A stretch of DNA of 64,000 bases from Kordia jejudonensis (GCF_001005315.1 NZ_LBMG01000002.1:62001-126000), one strand, 5' to 3'; shown: positions 17,974-26,209, counted from the first letter of the stretch. Program-made: numbers and translations. The notes: generated from the sequence alone by a model not told the origin.

Positions 17974-18207
17974 CTAATATTGACAAGATCCGCATGAGTC
18001 ATCAAAATATGAATTTGGATAACATATACATGCCGAATAGTTTATAGAAGTTCCACAACCTTCACGAAGGAACGTTTGTGGCTTTGCAGGTTCTGGACCA
18101 TAAGGTTCTCCACCATTATTTGGTGCAGCCCCACCTCTGATTCTTCTCCCATTTAACGTGGAAATCGTTTTTTTAGAGATCATTAACTTTTTTGCCTGTT
18201 TTTTCAT
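17974..18207 (-). CDS. GG-leader RiPP-like precursor peptide (AAPNNG type, Cys-rich)
   Basis: 77 aa. The leader 'KKLMISKKTISTLNGRRIRGG' ends in GG, and the core starts AAPNNGG with 'TFLREGCGTS' as in its neighbour. The C-terminus differs, with four further Cys ('SACICY', 'DSCGSCQY'). The upstream DNA of the two genes is also conserved: GGGTAACAGA, then CAAAAG and AACT-AAAAGT-TAT, just before the leaders. They therefore look like a recent duplication of promoter plus gene, with divergence of the core tail. Confidence 0.72.
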   Translation of the reverse strand: MKKQAKKLMISKKTISTLNGRRIRGGAAPNNGGEPYGPEPAKPQTFLREGCGTSINYSACICYPNSYFDDSCGSCQY

Positions 18208-18287
18208 TGTATAAAGTTTTTTAGATTAATACACTTTTTAGTTACTACTTTTGTAATTCTGTTACCCTCGTTTTATTTTTTTAACAT

Positions 18288-19001
18288 ATGAACAAACCTT
18301 TTCGATTTAAAGAATTTACTATTCAGCAAGACAAAACTGCCATGAAAGTTGGAACTGACGGCGTTTTACTTGGCGCTTGGACTTCTGTAGAACACAATCC
18401 GTTTGCTGTGTTAGATATTGGCGCAGGAACTGGTTTGATAGCGCTTCAACTGGCACAACGTTGTCACGCAGAAGTCATTGATGCTATCGAAATTGATTAT
18501 AATGCATACGAACAAGCCGTGGATAATTTTGAAAATTCTCCTTGGAGCGATCGATTGTTTTGCTATCATGCGAGTTTGGATGAATTTGTTGCAGAAATTG
18601 AAGATACGTATGATTTAATTGTGTCCAATCCGCCATTTTACACAGAGAATTATAAAACGGAGAATACACAGCGCGATACAGCACGTTTTACAGATGCGTT
18701 GCCTTTTGACGAACTTTTGAAAGGTGTTTCAAAATTACTAGAACCGACAGGCATATTTTCTACTATTATTCCATGTAAAGAACAGGAACATTTTATCAAT
18801 CTGGCGGAAGCCAATGGATTGTTTCCTCACAAAATATGCAATGTAAGGGGAAATCCTAAAGCCGATTTTAAACGTAGTTTGCTATCCTTTTCTTTTCAAA
18901 AAACGGAAATCGTTACTGAGGAATTAATTATAGAAACAGAGAGACATCAATATACAGATGCTTATATTTCACTAACGAAAGATTTTTATTTAAAATTATA
19001 A
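18288..19001 (+). CDS. trmN6: tRNA1(Val) (adenine(37)-N6)-methyltransferase
   Basis: 237 aa. The class I SAM-binding motif is D43-I-G-A-G-T-G49 and the N6-adenine catalytic motif is N114-P-P-F117. The N-terminal 'FRFKEFTIQQDKTAMKVGTDGVLLGAW' pattern is characteristic of TrmN6/YfiC. It methylates A37 of tRNA-Val. It is transcribed away from the AAPNNG precursor genes. Confidence 0.9.
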   Translation: MNKPFRFKEFTIQQDKTAMKVGTDGVLLGAWTSVEHNPFAVLDIGAGTGLIALQLAQRCHAEVIDAIEIDYNAYEQAVDNFENSPWSDRLFCYHASLDEFVAEIEDTYDLIVSNPPFYTENYKTENTQRDTARFTDALPFDELLKGVSKLLEPTGIFSTIIPCKEQEHFINLAEANGLFPHKICNVRGNPKADFKRSLLSFSFQKTEIVTEELIIETERHQYTDAYISLTKDFYLKL

Positions 19002-19066
19002 CAATTTGTCTTTGTTTTGTGAGATTTCATTAATTACTTTTGTGAATGCGATTTACAAACATTGCG

Positions 19067-19074
19067 TACATTTG
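19067..19074 (+). promoter_or_regulatory. Candidate -7 element for the acyl-CoA dehydrogenase gene
   Basis: TACATTTG matches TAnnTTTG, 31 bp before the ATG. A possible TTG -33 lies at 19040-19042 with a long (24-nt) spacer, so this is tentative. Confidence 0.4.
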
Positions 19075-19105
19075 AGTATAAAAAAATGCTATAAACATAC
19101 AGTCC

Positions 19106-20284
19106 ATGAAACCAGATTTATTCCAAGCTCCTGATTATTACAACTTAGACGAGCTATTGACAGATGAACATAAATTAGTTAGAGACGCTGCCCGCGAGTG
19201 GGTAAAAAGAGACGTTTCGCCTATTATAGAAGATTATGCACAGCGTGCTGAGTTTCCAGAGCAAATTATTGATGGACTGGCAAATATTGGTGCTTTCGGT
19301 CCATATATTCCAGAAGAATATGGTGGCGCAGGATTAGATCAAATTAGTTACGGATTGATTATGCAAGAGATTGAGCGTGGCGATTCTGGAGTTCGTTCTA
19401 CCGCGTCTGTACAATCATCATTGGTGATGTATCCTATTTGGAAGTATGGAAATGAAGAACAGCGTCAAAAATACTTGCCGAAGTTAGCTTCTGGAGAATG
19501 GATGGGATCTTTTGGGTTGACAGAACCTGATCATGGAAGTAATCCTGGTGGCATGACCACGAATTTTAAAGATATGGGCGACCATTATTTATTAAATGGT
19601 GCTAAAATGTGGATTTCAAACTCTCCGTTTTGTCAAGTTGCAGTAGTTTGGGCAAAAAATGAAGAAGGAAGAATTCACGGATTAATTGTGGAGCGCGGTA
19701 TGGAAGGGTTTACTACACCTGAAACGCACAATAAATGGTCATTGAGAGCTTCTGCTACAGGAGAGTTAATTTTTGATAATGTAAAAGTTCCTAAAGAAAA
19801 TTTATTACCAAACAAATCTGGTTTAGGTGCACCACTTGGTTGTTTAGATTCTGCACGTTTTGGTATTGCTTGGGGAGCAATTGGCGCAGCGATGGATTGC
19901 TACGATACTGCGTTACGCTACAGCAAAGAACGTATTCAATTTGGAAAACCTATTGGTCAGTTTCAATTGCAACAAAAGAAGTTAGCTGAAATGATTACTG
20001 AAATTACCAAAGCTCAATTATTAGCTTGGCGTTTGGGCGTAATGCGTGAAAATGGTACGGCAACTTCTGCGCAAATTTCTATGGCAAAGCGTAATAATGT
20101 TGAAATGGCATTAAAAATTGCTCGTGAAGCACGCCAAATGTTAGGCGGAATGGGAATTAGTGGCGAATATTCAATTATGAGACATATGATGAATTTAGAA
20201 AGTGTTGTGACTTATGAAGGAACACACGACATTCACTTATTGATCACAGGTTTAGATGTTACTGGATTGAATGCTTTTAAATAA
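19106..20284 (+). CDS. Acyl-CoA dehydrogenase, glutaryl-CoA dehydrogenase type
   Basis: 392 aa, the usual length. The family features 'GSFGLTEPDHGSNPGGM', 'YSKERIQFGKPIGQFQLQQ' and 'ARQMLGGMGISGEY' are present. The catalytic Glu is E371 in 'VVTYEGTHDIH', followed by the GCDH-like ending 'ITGLDVTGLNAF'. Glutaryl-CoA dehydrogenase oxidises and decarboxylates glutaryl-CoA to crotonyl-CoA in lysine/tryptophan breakdown, using FAD. It is monocistronic, with a strong terminator behind it. Confidence 0.88.
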   Translation: MKPDLFQAPDYYNLDELLTDEHKLVRDAAREWVKRDVSPIIEDYAQRAEFPEQIIDGLANIGAFGPYIPEEYGGAGLDQISYGLIMQEIERGDSGVRSTASVQSSLVMYPIWKYGNEEQRQKYLPKLASGEWMGSFGLTEPDHGSNPGGMTTNFKDMGDHYLLNGAKMWISNSPFCQVAVVWAKNEEGRIHGLIVERGMEGFTTPETHNKWSLRASATGELIFDNVKVPKENLLPNKSGLGAPLGCLDSARFGIAWGAIGAAMDCYDTALRYSKERIQFGKPIGQFQLQQKKLAEMITEITKAQLLAWRLGVMRENGTATSAQISMAKRNNVEMALKIAREARQMLGGMGISGEYSIMRHMMNLESVVTYEGTHDIHLLITGLDVTGLNAFK

Positions 20285-20310
20285 AATAAACAATATACAT
20301 ATATAGACAA

Positions 20311-20337
20311 AAGGAGCGATGATCGCTCCTTTTTTTG
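20311..20337 (+). terminator. Terminator after acyl-CoA dehydrogenase
   Basis: GGAGCG-ATGAT-CGCTCC stem followed by T8. Confidence 0.85.
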
Positions 20338-20422
20338 TGCGCATTTTTTACCGTTGCTTACTGACATTTATCATATTTCTTTTGTTAAAAAAATATAATA
20401 TTAGTAGTACTAAAAAGGAACT

Positions 20423-21274
20423 ATGTTGACATCAGAAGATTTTCAAAATTTTAAAAATAAGCAAGCGTTTATGCAGCTTTTTAAAACGAAGGAAAGTGAT
20501 ACAAAAGTGCAGGAAATATTGAACTCTATTCGTTATGAAAAAGAGTTGCTTCAACTTCAAGGCGAATTGGTAGATTTACAACGTTGGGTTGCTGATCATG
20601 GCAAACGCGTATGCATCATCTTTGAAGGAAGAGATGCCGCTGGAAAAGGCGGTTCTATTCGTCGTTTTGTAGAACATTTAAATCCACGCTCAATGCGAGT
20701 TGTAGCGCTAACAAAACCTACCAATATTGAACGTGGACAATGGTATTTTAGACGCTATATAAAAGAACTTCCTAATCCTGGCGAAATAGTCTTCTTTGAC
20801 AGAAGTTGGTACAACCGAGCTGTTGTAGAACCTGTAATGGGCTTCTGTACCGAAAGAGAATATCAAAAATTTATGGTACAAGTCACGGAATTTGAACACA
20901 TGTTGTATGAAGACGGTGTAATTCTTATCAAATTTTGGTTTTCTATCGCAAAAGAAGAACAGGAAAAACGATTCATTTCAAGACTCAATAGCCCATTGAA
21001 AAGATGGAAATTTAGTCCTGTAGATCAGGAAGGACAAAATCGTTGGGACGATTATACTTTTTACAAAGAAAAAATGTTTAGCAAAACGCACACGACAATT
21101 AGTCCATGGATCATTATAAAAACCAACAATAAGAAACAGGCTCGATTAGAAAGTATGCGCTATGTACTTTCTAAATTCAATTACAAAGAAACTGACAACA
21201 ACGCCAAGCAACTTATCATTCCAGATCCAAATATTGTACAACGCTATCATCGAACTGCAAAACAAATCGATTAA
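20423..21274 (+). CDS. Polyphosphate kinase 2 family protein (copy 1)
   Basis: 283 aa. Walker A is 'FEGRDAAGKGGSIRR' (G69-K75 region) and Walker B is 'IVFFDRSWYNRAVVEPV' (D126/R127). The length and motifs match single-domain PPK2 enzymes, which transfer phosphate between polyphosphate and nucleotides. The stop is 3 bp before the start of a second PPK2 gene, so both are made from one transcript. Which nucleotide is preferred cannot be told from the sequence alone. Confidence 0.9.
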   Translation: MLTSEDFQNFKNKQAFMQLFKTKESDTKVQEILNSIRYEKELLQLQGELVDLQRWVADHGKRVCIIFEGRDAAGKGGSIRRFVEHLNPRSMRVVALTKPTNIERGQWYFRRYIKELPNPGEIVFFDRSWYNRAVVEPVMGFCTEREYQKFMVQVTEFEHMLYEDGVILIKFWFSIAKEEQEKRFISRLNSPLKRWKFSPVDQEGQNRWDDYTFYKEKMFSKTHTTISPWIIIKTNNKKQARLESMRYVLSKFNYKETDNNAKQLIIPDPNIVQRYHRTAKQID

Positions 21275-21277
21275 TTT

Positions 21278-22066
21278 ATGGGAACAAAACTAACAGATAG
21301 AGAGTTAAAAAAATTAAACTCTAAAAAAGGTTTGAAAATATTCTTAAAAGAAGACAATCCTTCCATTTCCAAAGTTTTACGAACACTTGCATACGAAGAA
21401 CAATTAGTAAAATTACAAGAAGAGCTCATAAAACTCCAAAACTGGGTTGTTGAAAATAATAAAAAGGTACTTATTCTTTTTGAAGGAAGAGATGCGGCTG
21501 GAAAAGGTGGTGCTATCAGAAGAATTACAGAACATTTAAATCCAAGAGAATTTAGAGTTGTTGCGCTTCCAAAACCGACTGAGGAAGAAACTGGTCAATG
21601 GTATTTTCAACGCTACATTAATCAATTACCAAAAGAAGGAAAGATCGTCTTTTTTGACAGAAGCTGGTACAACAGAGCTATTGTGGAGCCTGTAAATGAT
21701 TTTTGCACTAAAGAAGCGTATGAAATATTTATGAATCAAGTAAATGATTTTGAACGTATGATTACTGAATCAGGTATTATACTAATCAAATTTTACTTTT
21801 CGATTTCTAAAGATGAGCAAGCGAAACGTTTTGAAGATATAAAAACGAGTATTGTGAAAAAGTGGAAATTTAGCAATGTAGATCGAAGAGCTTTAGAGTT
21901 GTGGGATCAATATACCAGTTATAAAAAGAAGATGTTTCAAAAAACGGATACAAAGATTGCTCCGTGGATTATTGTAAAAGCTAACAAGAAATCAAAAGCT
22001 CGGATAGAAGCTATTGCACATATTTTAAGACGCATTCCGTATACAGGGAAAAAGCTGAATAACTAA
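21278..22066 (+). CDS. Polyphosphate kinase 2 family protein (copy 2)
   Basis: 262 aa paralogue of the gene before it, with the same 'LFEGRDAAGKGGAIRR' and 'IVFFDRSWYNRAIVEPV' motifs. The N- and C-termini are diverged ('GTKLTDRELKKLNSKKGLK' at the start). Two different PPK2s in tandem could form a hetero-oligomer or cover different nucleotides. Its stop codon overlaps the stop of a small convergent gene on the other strand. Confidence 0.9.
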   Translation: MGTKLTDRELKKLNSKKGLKIFLKEDNPSISKVLRTLAYEEQLVKLQEELIKLQNWVVENNKKVLILFEGRDAAGKGGAIRRITEHLNPREFRVVALPKPTEEETGQWYFQRYINQLPKEGKIVFFDRSWYNRAIVEPVNDFCTKEAYEIFMNQVNDFERMITESGIILIKFYFSISKDEQAKRFEDIKTSIVKKWKFSNVDRRALELWDQYTSYKKKMFQKTDTKIAPWIIVKANKKSKARIEAIAHILRRIPYTGKKLNN

Positions 22067-22221
22067 CTTGCATTTTTTAACAAATCGAACAAAGGGCAGC
22101 GTTTACAGCGTTTGCCCTTTTTATATTTTTTACAGCATTTGCTTTTACAATTCTTTACAGGCTTAATAGCATGTTTTTTTGGCTTCTTTTGAATTTTTTC
22201 AATATCAATTAACAAAGACAT
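22063..22221 (-). CDS. Small Lys/Cys-rich protein (52 aa)
   Basis: ATG at 22221, TAG at 22063. It begins MSLLIDIEKIQKKPKKHA and continues 'KNCKSKCCKKYKKGKRCKRC', with five Cys in C-x3-CC and C-x2-C spacing among many Lys/Arg. This gives a possible metal- or nucleic-acid-binding knuckle. It is convergent with the second PPK2 gene, and the two stop codons overlap by 3 bp. Function unknown; I recall similar short proteins in other flavobacteria but cannot verify that here. Confidence 0.65.
   Translation of the reverse strand: MSLLIDIEKIQKKPKKHAIKPVKNCKSKCCKKYKKGKRCKRCPLFDLLKNAS
22091..22130 (+). terminator. Terminator of the PPK2 operon, inside the opposite small gene
   Basis: AAAGGGCA / TGCCCTTT stem with a 14-nt loop, then a T-rich tract on the plus strand. 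It lies within the coding region of the 52-aa protein, so the same bases serve two purposes. Confidence 0.65.
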
Positions 22222-22452
22222 AAAACGACTGTTTACATTTCGAGTACAAATATAATTATTTAAATTTAATCTAAATAAAACTGTATGATTTTTGCGTAAA
22301 AAATTTTTAGGTGGATTTTCAAGACTTTAAAAGTTTGGGAAATCCCTTTTTAGGTTTAAGGAAGTTATTTTAATTACTAAATGAGACCCCCTAATTTCTC
22401 AATTTAATACATAACTAACTTTTATATTTCTCTAAGTTTCCTCAGCAACACT

Positions 22453-22494
22453 AAAAAAAAAAGGGAGTAATCACAAGAATGATCTCCCTTTTAT
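22453..22494 (-). terminator. Terminator-like hairpin with no assigned gene
   Basis: AAGGGAG / CTCCCTT stem. On the minus strand it is followed by ten T. It would end a transcript coming from the right (22500-22780), where I find no ORF longer than about 17 codons. An untranslated RNA is possible. Confidence 0.5.
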
Positions 22495-22598
22495 CTAATA
22501 GAATAATACTATTATAATGAGATTCCCCTAAACCTCAATATGTTTGTTGCTAAATTAAGACATATGAAAAACTCTCAATAACAATAAACACTACTTGT

Positions 22599-22778
22599 GT
22601 TACGGTTTTACCGTAATTATAATAAGTTTGTGTGGTTTAAAATTATAATTCATTAAAAAACAAATAGTTACACTATTTAGAAAACTATATTTCACGAACA
22701 GTATCCTATATTTTGCTTAAAATTTAGTCAATTTACTTACTATTTGTAATAACTAAGTACGGTAAAACCGTAATTACA
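22599..22778. repeat. 180-bp segment bounded by palindromic inverted repeats
   Basis: ACGGTTTTACCGT at 22602-22614 and ACGGTAAAACCGT at 22759-22771 are both near-palindromes, in inverted orientation, with similar flanks. The segment between them has no ORF. It may be a pair of operator sites or a very small inverted-repeat element. Confidence 0.45.
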
Positions 22779-22784
22779 GAAATA

Positions 22785-22813
22785 AAAAAAGCGAACCTAG
22801 CGGCTCGCTTTTA
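22785..22813 (-). terminator. Terminator after precursor peptide at 22842-23105
   Basis: AAAGCGA / TCGCTTT stem. The minus strand continues with T7. Confidence 0.75.
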
Positions 22814-22841
22814 ATAATTCATTTCGTGTAATCCATTAGAA

Positions 22842-23105
22842 TTATAGCGGAGTATCAACTCTAGCATCAAAACCAGATGGCTCCATTGGTGCTTGTTGCG
22901 CTGGCGCACAATAGTAATACGAAGGACAACCTCCTAAACGAGAATCGCACATGTGATTAGAACATGCTGCAATTAACGTGTTTGTTGGACAACCATTCGT
23001 AACACAAAGCATGTTTCCACTGGCTGCTCCTCCAGTTACTTCGTCTGAAAGGTTAGACACTAATTTTTTGTTTAAGCGTAAGCTTTTCAAATTCTTTTTT
23101 TTCAT
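22842..23105 (-). CDS. GG-leader class I lanthipeptide-like precursor
   Basis: 87 aa. The leader 'MKKKNLKSLRLNKKLVSNL' carries the FNLD-equivalent 'LRLNKK', and 'EVTGG' marks the likely cleavage site. The core has six Cys ('MLCVTNGCPTNTL', 'AACSNHMCDS', 'GGCPSYYYC') with Thr/Ser available for thioether rings, and ends in a Pro/Asp-rich tail. It has its own terminator and a TAGATTTG -7 box 29 bp upstream. Leader type and Cys density support a ribosomal natural-product precursor; no processing enzyme is nearby. Confidence 0.75.
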   Translation of the reverse strand: MKKKNLKSLRLNKKLVSNLSDEVTGGAASGNMLCVTNGCPTNTLIAACSNHMCDSRLGGCPSYYYCAPAQQAPMEPSGFDARVDTPL

Positions 23106-23133
23106 GATTCCTATATTTAATGTTTCAATGGAG

Positions 23134-23163
23134 CAAATCTAGGAATGATGACATATCCAAAAA
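23134..23163 (-). promoter_or_regulatory. Precursor-type promoter
   Basis: Minus strand: TTT, 19 nt, TAGATTTG. The -7 box (23134-23141) is 29 bp before the ATG. It has the same form and distance as at four other precursor genes. Confidence 0.55.
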
Positions 23164-23229
23164 GAAGGGAAATCACTAGAATCAATAGGTCTTTTTCCCT
23201 TTTTTAACGAAAATAAACTTAAAAATTAG

Positions 23230-23421
23230 TTAGCAAACCATTCCGTCAATAGACTCTACACCACATTCTGTAATGATTTTAGTTCTTGTTTTTACAGTAG
23301 GATTGCATCTTTCCACCGACACAAGATCTGCATTATTTAACTCACCACCGTTAATGTTGTAAGGATTCACTAATACTGCAATGCTTAATTTTTTTAGATT
23401 TAGTTTTCTGTGTTTTTTCAT
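23230..23421 (-). CDS. Divergent GG-leader precursor-like peptide
   Basis: 63 aa. The leader 'MKKHRKLNLKKLSIAVL' followed by 'NPYNINGGE' keeps LxLKK and GG but lacks the usual ISNL. The core has three Cys ('ERCNPTVK', 'TECGVES', 'MVC') and several Thr. It sits between another precursor and a TPR-AraC regulator, all on the minus strand. It is less typical than the others, so it could also be a different GG-leader class. Confidence 0.6.
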   Translation of the reverse strand: MKKHRKLNLKKLSIAVLVNPYNINGGELNNADLVSVERCNPTVKTRTKIITECGVESIDGMVC

Positions 23422-23486
23422 CGTGTTATAGTTTTAAGGATTATTTTTTTATACTAGCATGATTACATTTAGAATCAGCTAAACTG

Positions 23487-25226
23487 TTACTCATTTGTGA
23501 TTTTATTGAGATTTTTAATGTAATAAGATGGATAAATTCCTGTTCTTTTTTTGAATGCTTTAGAAAACGATTCAGAGGTACGAAAACCAAGCTCCGAAGC
23601 TATTGATTTAATATCATATGTGCGAAATTTTGAATCATTTTTTAATTGCACTAAAACGTAATCCAACCGTAAATCAGTAATATACTGAACGAATTTTTTC
23701 TGTTTATGCGATTGTAATGTTTTAGATAAATATGTACTATTCGTGTTAATTTTTTTAGCTACATAATTCAGTGAGCATTTTTTTTGAAGAAACATTTTTT
23801 TAGCTTCAAATCGCTCAAGTCCTTTCAAAATCTTTTGAATATTTTCATCTGTAATTACATAATTTTGCAATTGCTGTTGCGAAGTATCTTGTGTGGTTTC
23901 TTTTGCTTTTAATTCCTGTAAAACTGCATCAAATCGATCCTTATTCACGCGTTCTCTTCGCTTGTAATAGTAAAATCCGAAAATAGAAATGATTGCCAAT
24001 CCTAGAGAAATATAAGTTAGTGTTCTTGACTTTTTTTCTTGTTGTTGCGATTCGTTTCGTAACTTTTCAATTTTAGTTTTAAATGAGGAAACATCATATT
24101 CTTTGTAGATTTTCTCAGAAACTTTATGTTTCAAAATATCATTTACTGCATCTTTCTCTTCGTATAATTTGAAATATTCTAATGCTTTTTCAGTATTATT
24201 TTGCTGTTCATAAGATTTAGCCAATAAAATGTAGGTTTCCTGAATTGAAGGCGAATTCACATCTTTTTCATTGACAAGTTCAATCACTTTTTCCAAATAA
24301 CGAATTGCAGTATCATACTCATTTTGAAGAAAAAAGTTTTTCCCCATATACAGATATAAAACGGTCAGTTGATTTTGAAAACCCAATGTATTAATTTGCT
24401 TTTCTACCTTTATAAAATCTGCCGCAGCCGCATCATAATTTCCCTTTGTTTGCTGTATAATTGCCTGTAAGGTCAGAAAAATAGAATTTCCTTCCATATC
24501 ATTTAACACCAAACTATTCTCCAAACCTTTCGTATTGTAAGACTGTGCAGAATCTAAATATTGCACTTTATACTTTGGAAATTGAGTTGCTAAATTTGTA
24601 TACGTATTACTCAAATTTATAAGTGTATTTAAGTAATCCATAGGGTATTTTTCAATAGGCAACACTGCATTTTGGTACAATTGAAGATTTTTCTTTGCCA
24701 AACTTGCCGCTTGTTTGGGTTGCCCAACTTGATTCTTAATCAATGCAATACTATGACGAATTTCAGCAAGTTTTGCAATATCATTTCCTTCTTTCGCCAA
24801 TTCGTACACTTTTGCATACATATCGCTCGCTTCATCGTACTTATCCGAGTCATAAAAAATAGAACCTTTAAGGTATAAACTATTGATATATTCTTTTGAA
24901 TGCGAATTTGCTTCTGCGTTTTCAATGGCAATATCTACATAATAATGCGCACTATCTTTTTGCTCTAAAACGCTGTAAATCTGTGCAGTTGCATACGCAG
25001 ATTCACAAATATGTACATTGTCATTTTCTGCTACAGCTTTGGAATAATACGCCAATACATACGTTTTTGCGCGTTTAGGATTTTCATACAGATTTGTTTC
25101 TACCAAGTTTTTCAATGCCGCAAGCGAAAAATTTCTTAAGGAATCATTGGGTTGCTTCATTTCATTCTGAGCATCTACAACAAACAGGGACAATGAAGAA
25201 AAAAGAATAAAACATAGTATTTTCAT
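23487..25226 (-). CDS. TPR-membrane-AraC family transcriptional regulator
   Basis: 579 aa. A signal peptide ('FILFSSLSLFVVDAQ') precedes a long helical TPR region (about residues 30-370), one transmembrane helix ('YISLGLAIISIFGFYYY', near residue 410) and a C-terminal AraC double HTH ('LNYVAKKINTNSTYLSKTL', 'SIASELGFRTSESFSKAFKK'). The sensing part is periplasmic and the DNA-binding part cytoplasmic. This is a one-component membrane regulator type common in flavobacteria. It is flanked on both sides by precursor peptide genes on the same strand, so it may control some of them; that is inference. Confidence 0.85.
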   Translation of the reverse strand: MKILCFILFSSLSLFVVDAQNEMKQPNDSLRNFSLAALKNLVETNLYENPKRAKTYVLAYYSKAVAENDNVHICESAYATAQIYSVLEQKDSAHYYVDIAIENAEANSHSKEYINSLYLKGSIFYDSDKYDEASDMYAKVYELAKEGNDIAKLAEIRHSIALIKNQVGQPKQAASLAKKNLQLYQNAVLPIEKYPMDYLNTLINLSNTYTNLATQFPKYKVQYLDSAQSYNTKGLENSLVLNDMEGNSIFLTLQAIIQQTKGNYDAAAADFIKVEKQINTLGFQNQLTVLYLYMGKNFFLQNEYDTAIRYLEKVIELVNEKDVNSPSIQETYILLAKSYEQQNNTEKALEYFKLYEEKDAVNDILKHKVSEKIYKEYDVSSFKTKIEKLRNESQQQEKKSRTLTYISLGLAIISIFGFYYYKRRERVNKDRFDAVLQELKAKETTQDTSQQQLQNYVITDENIQKILKGLERFEAKKMFLQKKCSLNYVAKKINTNSTYLSKTLQSHKQKKFVQYITDLRLDYVLVQLKNDSKFRTYDIKSIASELGFRTSESFSKAFKKRTGIYPSYYIKNLNKITNE

Positions 25227-25311
25227 AATTATTAAAAATACTATGTTTTGATAAAAATTGTGATATCATAACTAGAAATTTTTGATACCAGCAATCTTTA
25301 CTAAGAAGGAA

Positions 25312-25339
25312 GTTGCCTGAAACGCACATTTCAGACAAC
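25312..25339 (-). terminator. Terminator after precursor at 25354-25593
   Basis: GTTGCCTGAAA / TTTCAGACAAC stem (11 bp, one G-U pair) with a weak T-rich tail on the minus strand. Confidence 0.55.
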
Positions 25340-25353
25340 CTTATTACTTGAAA

Positions 25354-25593
25354 TTATACCTCTTGTATATCTGCTCTACACGGGTGAAAAATAACTGGTA
25401 ACGAAATACAATCTGTCATTGGAATAGAAATATCACAAGCTTCTTGCGTACATCCTACAGTTGGACACGAAATTATTGACCAACAAGGAACAAAACTAAT
25501 TGACTCTGCTTGTCCACCTACGGCATTTCTTTTTTCTAAGTTAGAAATCGATCTTTTGTTAAGTTTTAAGCTTTTAAGGTTCTTTTTTTTCAT
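25354..25593 (-). CDS. GG-leader class I lanthipeptide-like precursor
   Basis: 79 aa from the ATG at 25593. An upstream in-frame ATG (25623) would place ten residues over the promoter and before the conserved 'MKKKNLKSLKLNKRSISNL' start, so it is rejected. Cleavage is likely after 'NAVGG'. The core has six Cys ('VPCWSIISCPTVGCTQEAC', then 'DCIS' and 'HPCRAD') and many Ser/Thr. It is monocistronic and just upstream (in transcription) of the TPR-AraC regulator. Confidence 0.75.
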   Translation of the reverse strand: MKKKNLKSLKLNKRSISNLEKRNAVGGQAESISFVPCWSIISCPTVGCTQEACDISIPMTDCISLPVIFHPCRADIQEV

Positions 25594-25620
25594 ACTATTT
25601 GATTTTAAATTAAACTGATT

Positions 25621-25650
25621 CAAACCTAACTAACAATGGACGAAATGAAA
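25621..25650 (-). promoter_or_regulatory. Precursor-type promoter
   Basis: Minus strand: TTT, 19 nt, TAGGTTTG. The -7 box is at 25621-25628, 28 bp before the chosen ATG, which also supports that start over the longer one. Confidence 0.55.
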
Positions 25651-25915
25651 AGAAACAGAAGTCGTATTTATTTAAATACTTGCAATAAAAATGAGTGGTA
25701 ATATACTGAAAAACAAGATTTTGAATCGAAAAAAAAGGCAGCACATTCAAATTATGAATAGCATTTATTTTACAAGAATAAACACTACGAATTTGATTAA
25801 AATATACGTTTTAGTGAATGTAAATAGTGAAAAAAAAGAATGCATTTAAAGTTTCTAAAAACTGTATTCCATAAAAAAACCCTTCAAAATCAAAAAAGAT
25901 TAAGAAGGGCTTTCG

Positions 25916-25999
25916 TACTCGAGGCGGGACTTGAACCCGCACGGCCCAAAGGCCATTGGATTTTAAGTCCAACGTGTCTACCAATTCCACCACTCGAGC
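25916..25999 (-). tRNA. tRNA-Leu (anticodon TAA)
   Basis: Minus strand from GCTCGAGTGGTGGAATTGG. It is a class II tRNA with a long variable arm, anticodon loop CTTAAAA (anticodon TAA), T arm GCGGGTTCAAGTCCCGC and discriminator A. Confidence 0.93.
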
Positions 26000-26014
26000 G
26001 TGGATTTTATATTG

Positions 26015-26087
26015 AGCGAAAAACGGGGCTCGAACCCGCGACCTCAACCTTGGCAAGGTTGCGCTCTACCAGCTGAGCTATTTTCGC
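26015..26087 (-). tRNA. tRNA-Gly (anticodon GCC)
   Basis: Minus strand from GCGAAAATAGCTCAGCTGG, with anticodon loop TTGCCAA (GCC), T arm GCGGGTTCGAGCCCCGT and acceptor GCGAAAA/TTTTCGC. It lies 15 bp from tRNA-Leu and they are probably co-transcribed (Gly then Leu). Confidence 0.95.
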
Positions 26088-26209
26088 AATTTGTTAAAGA
26101 GCGTGCAATACTACTACTGTATTGCGGATGCAAATTTAACACATTTCTTTAAATACCAAAACGTTTTAAAGAAAAAGAATAAATTATTTTTTAATTCACT
26201 AGAAATCAA

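Noticed and set aside
22500-22780. Additional small precursor gene before the orphan terminator
   Set aside because: The longest reading frames from ATG are only about 17 codons and have no leader motif or GG.
25594-25623. Longer start for the precursor at 25354
   Set aside because: It would place the start codon next to the -7 box (25621-25628) and add residues not found in any other family member.
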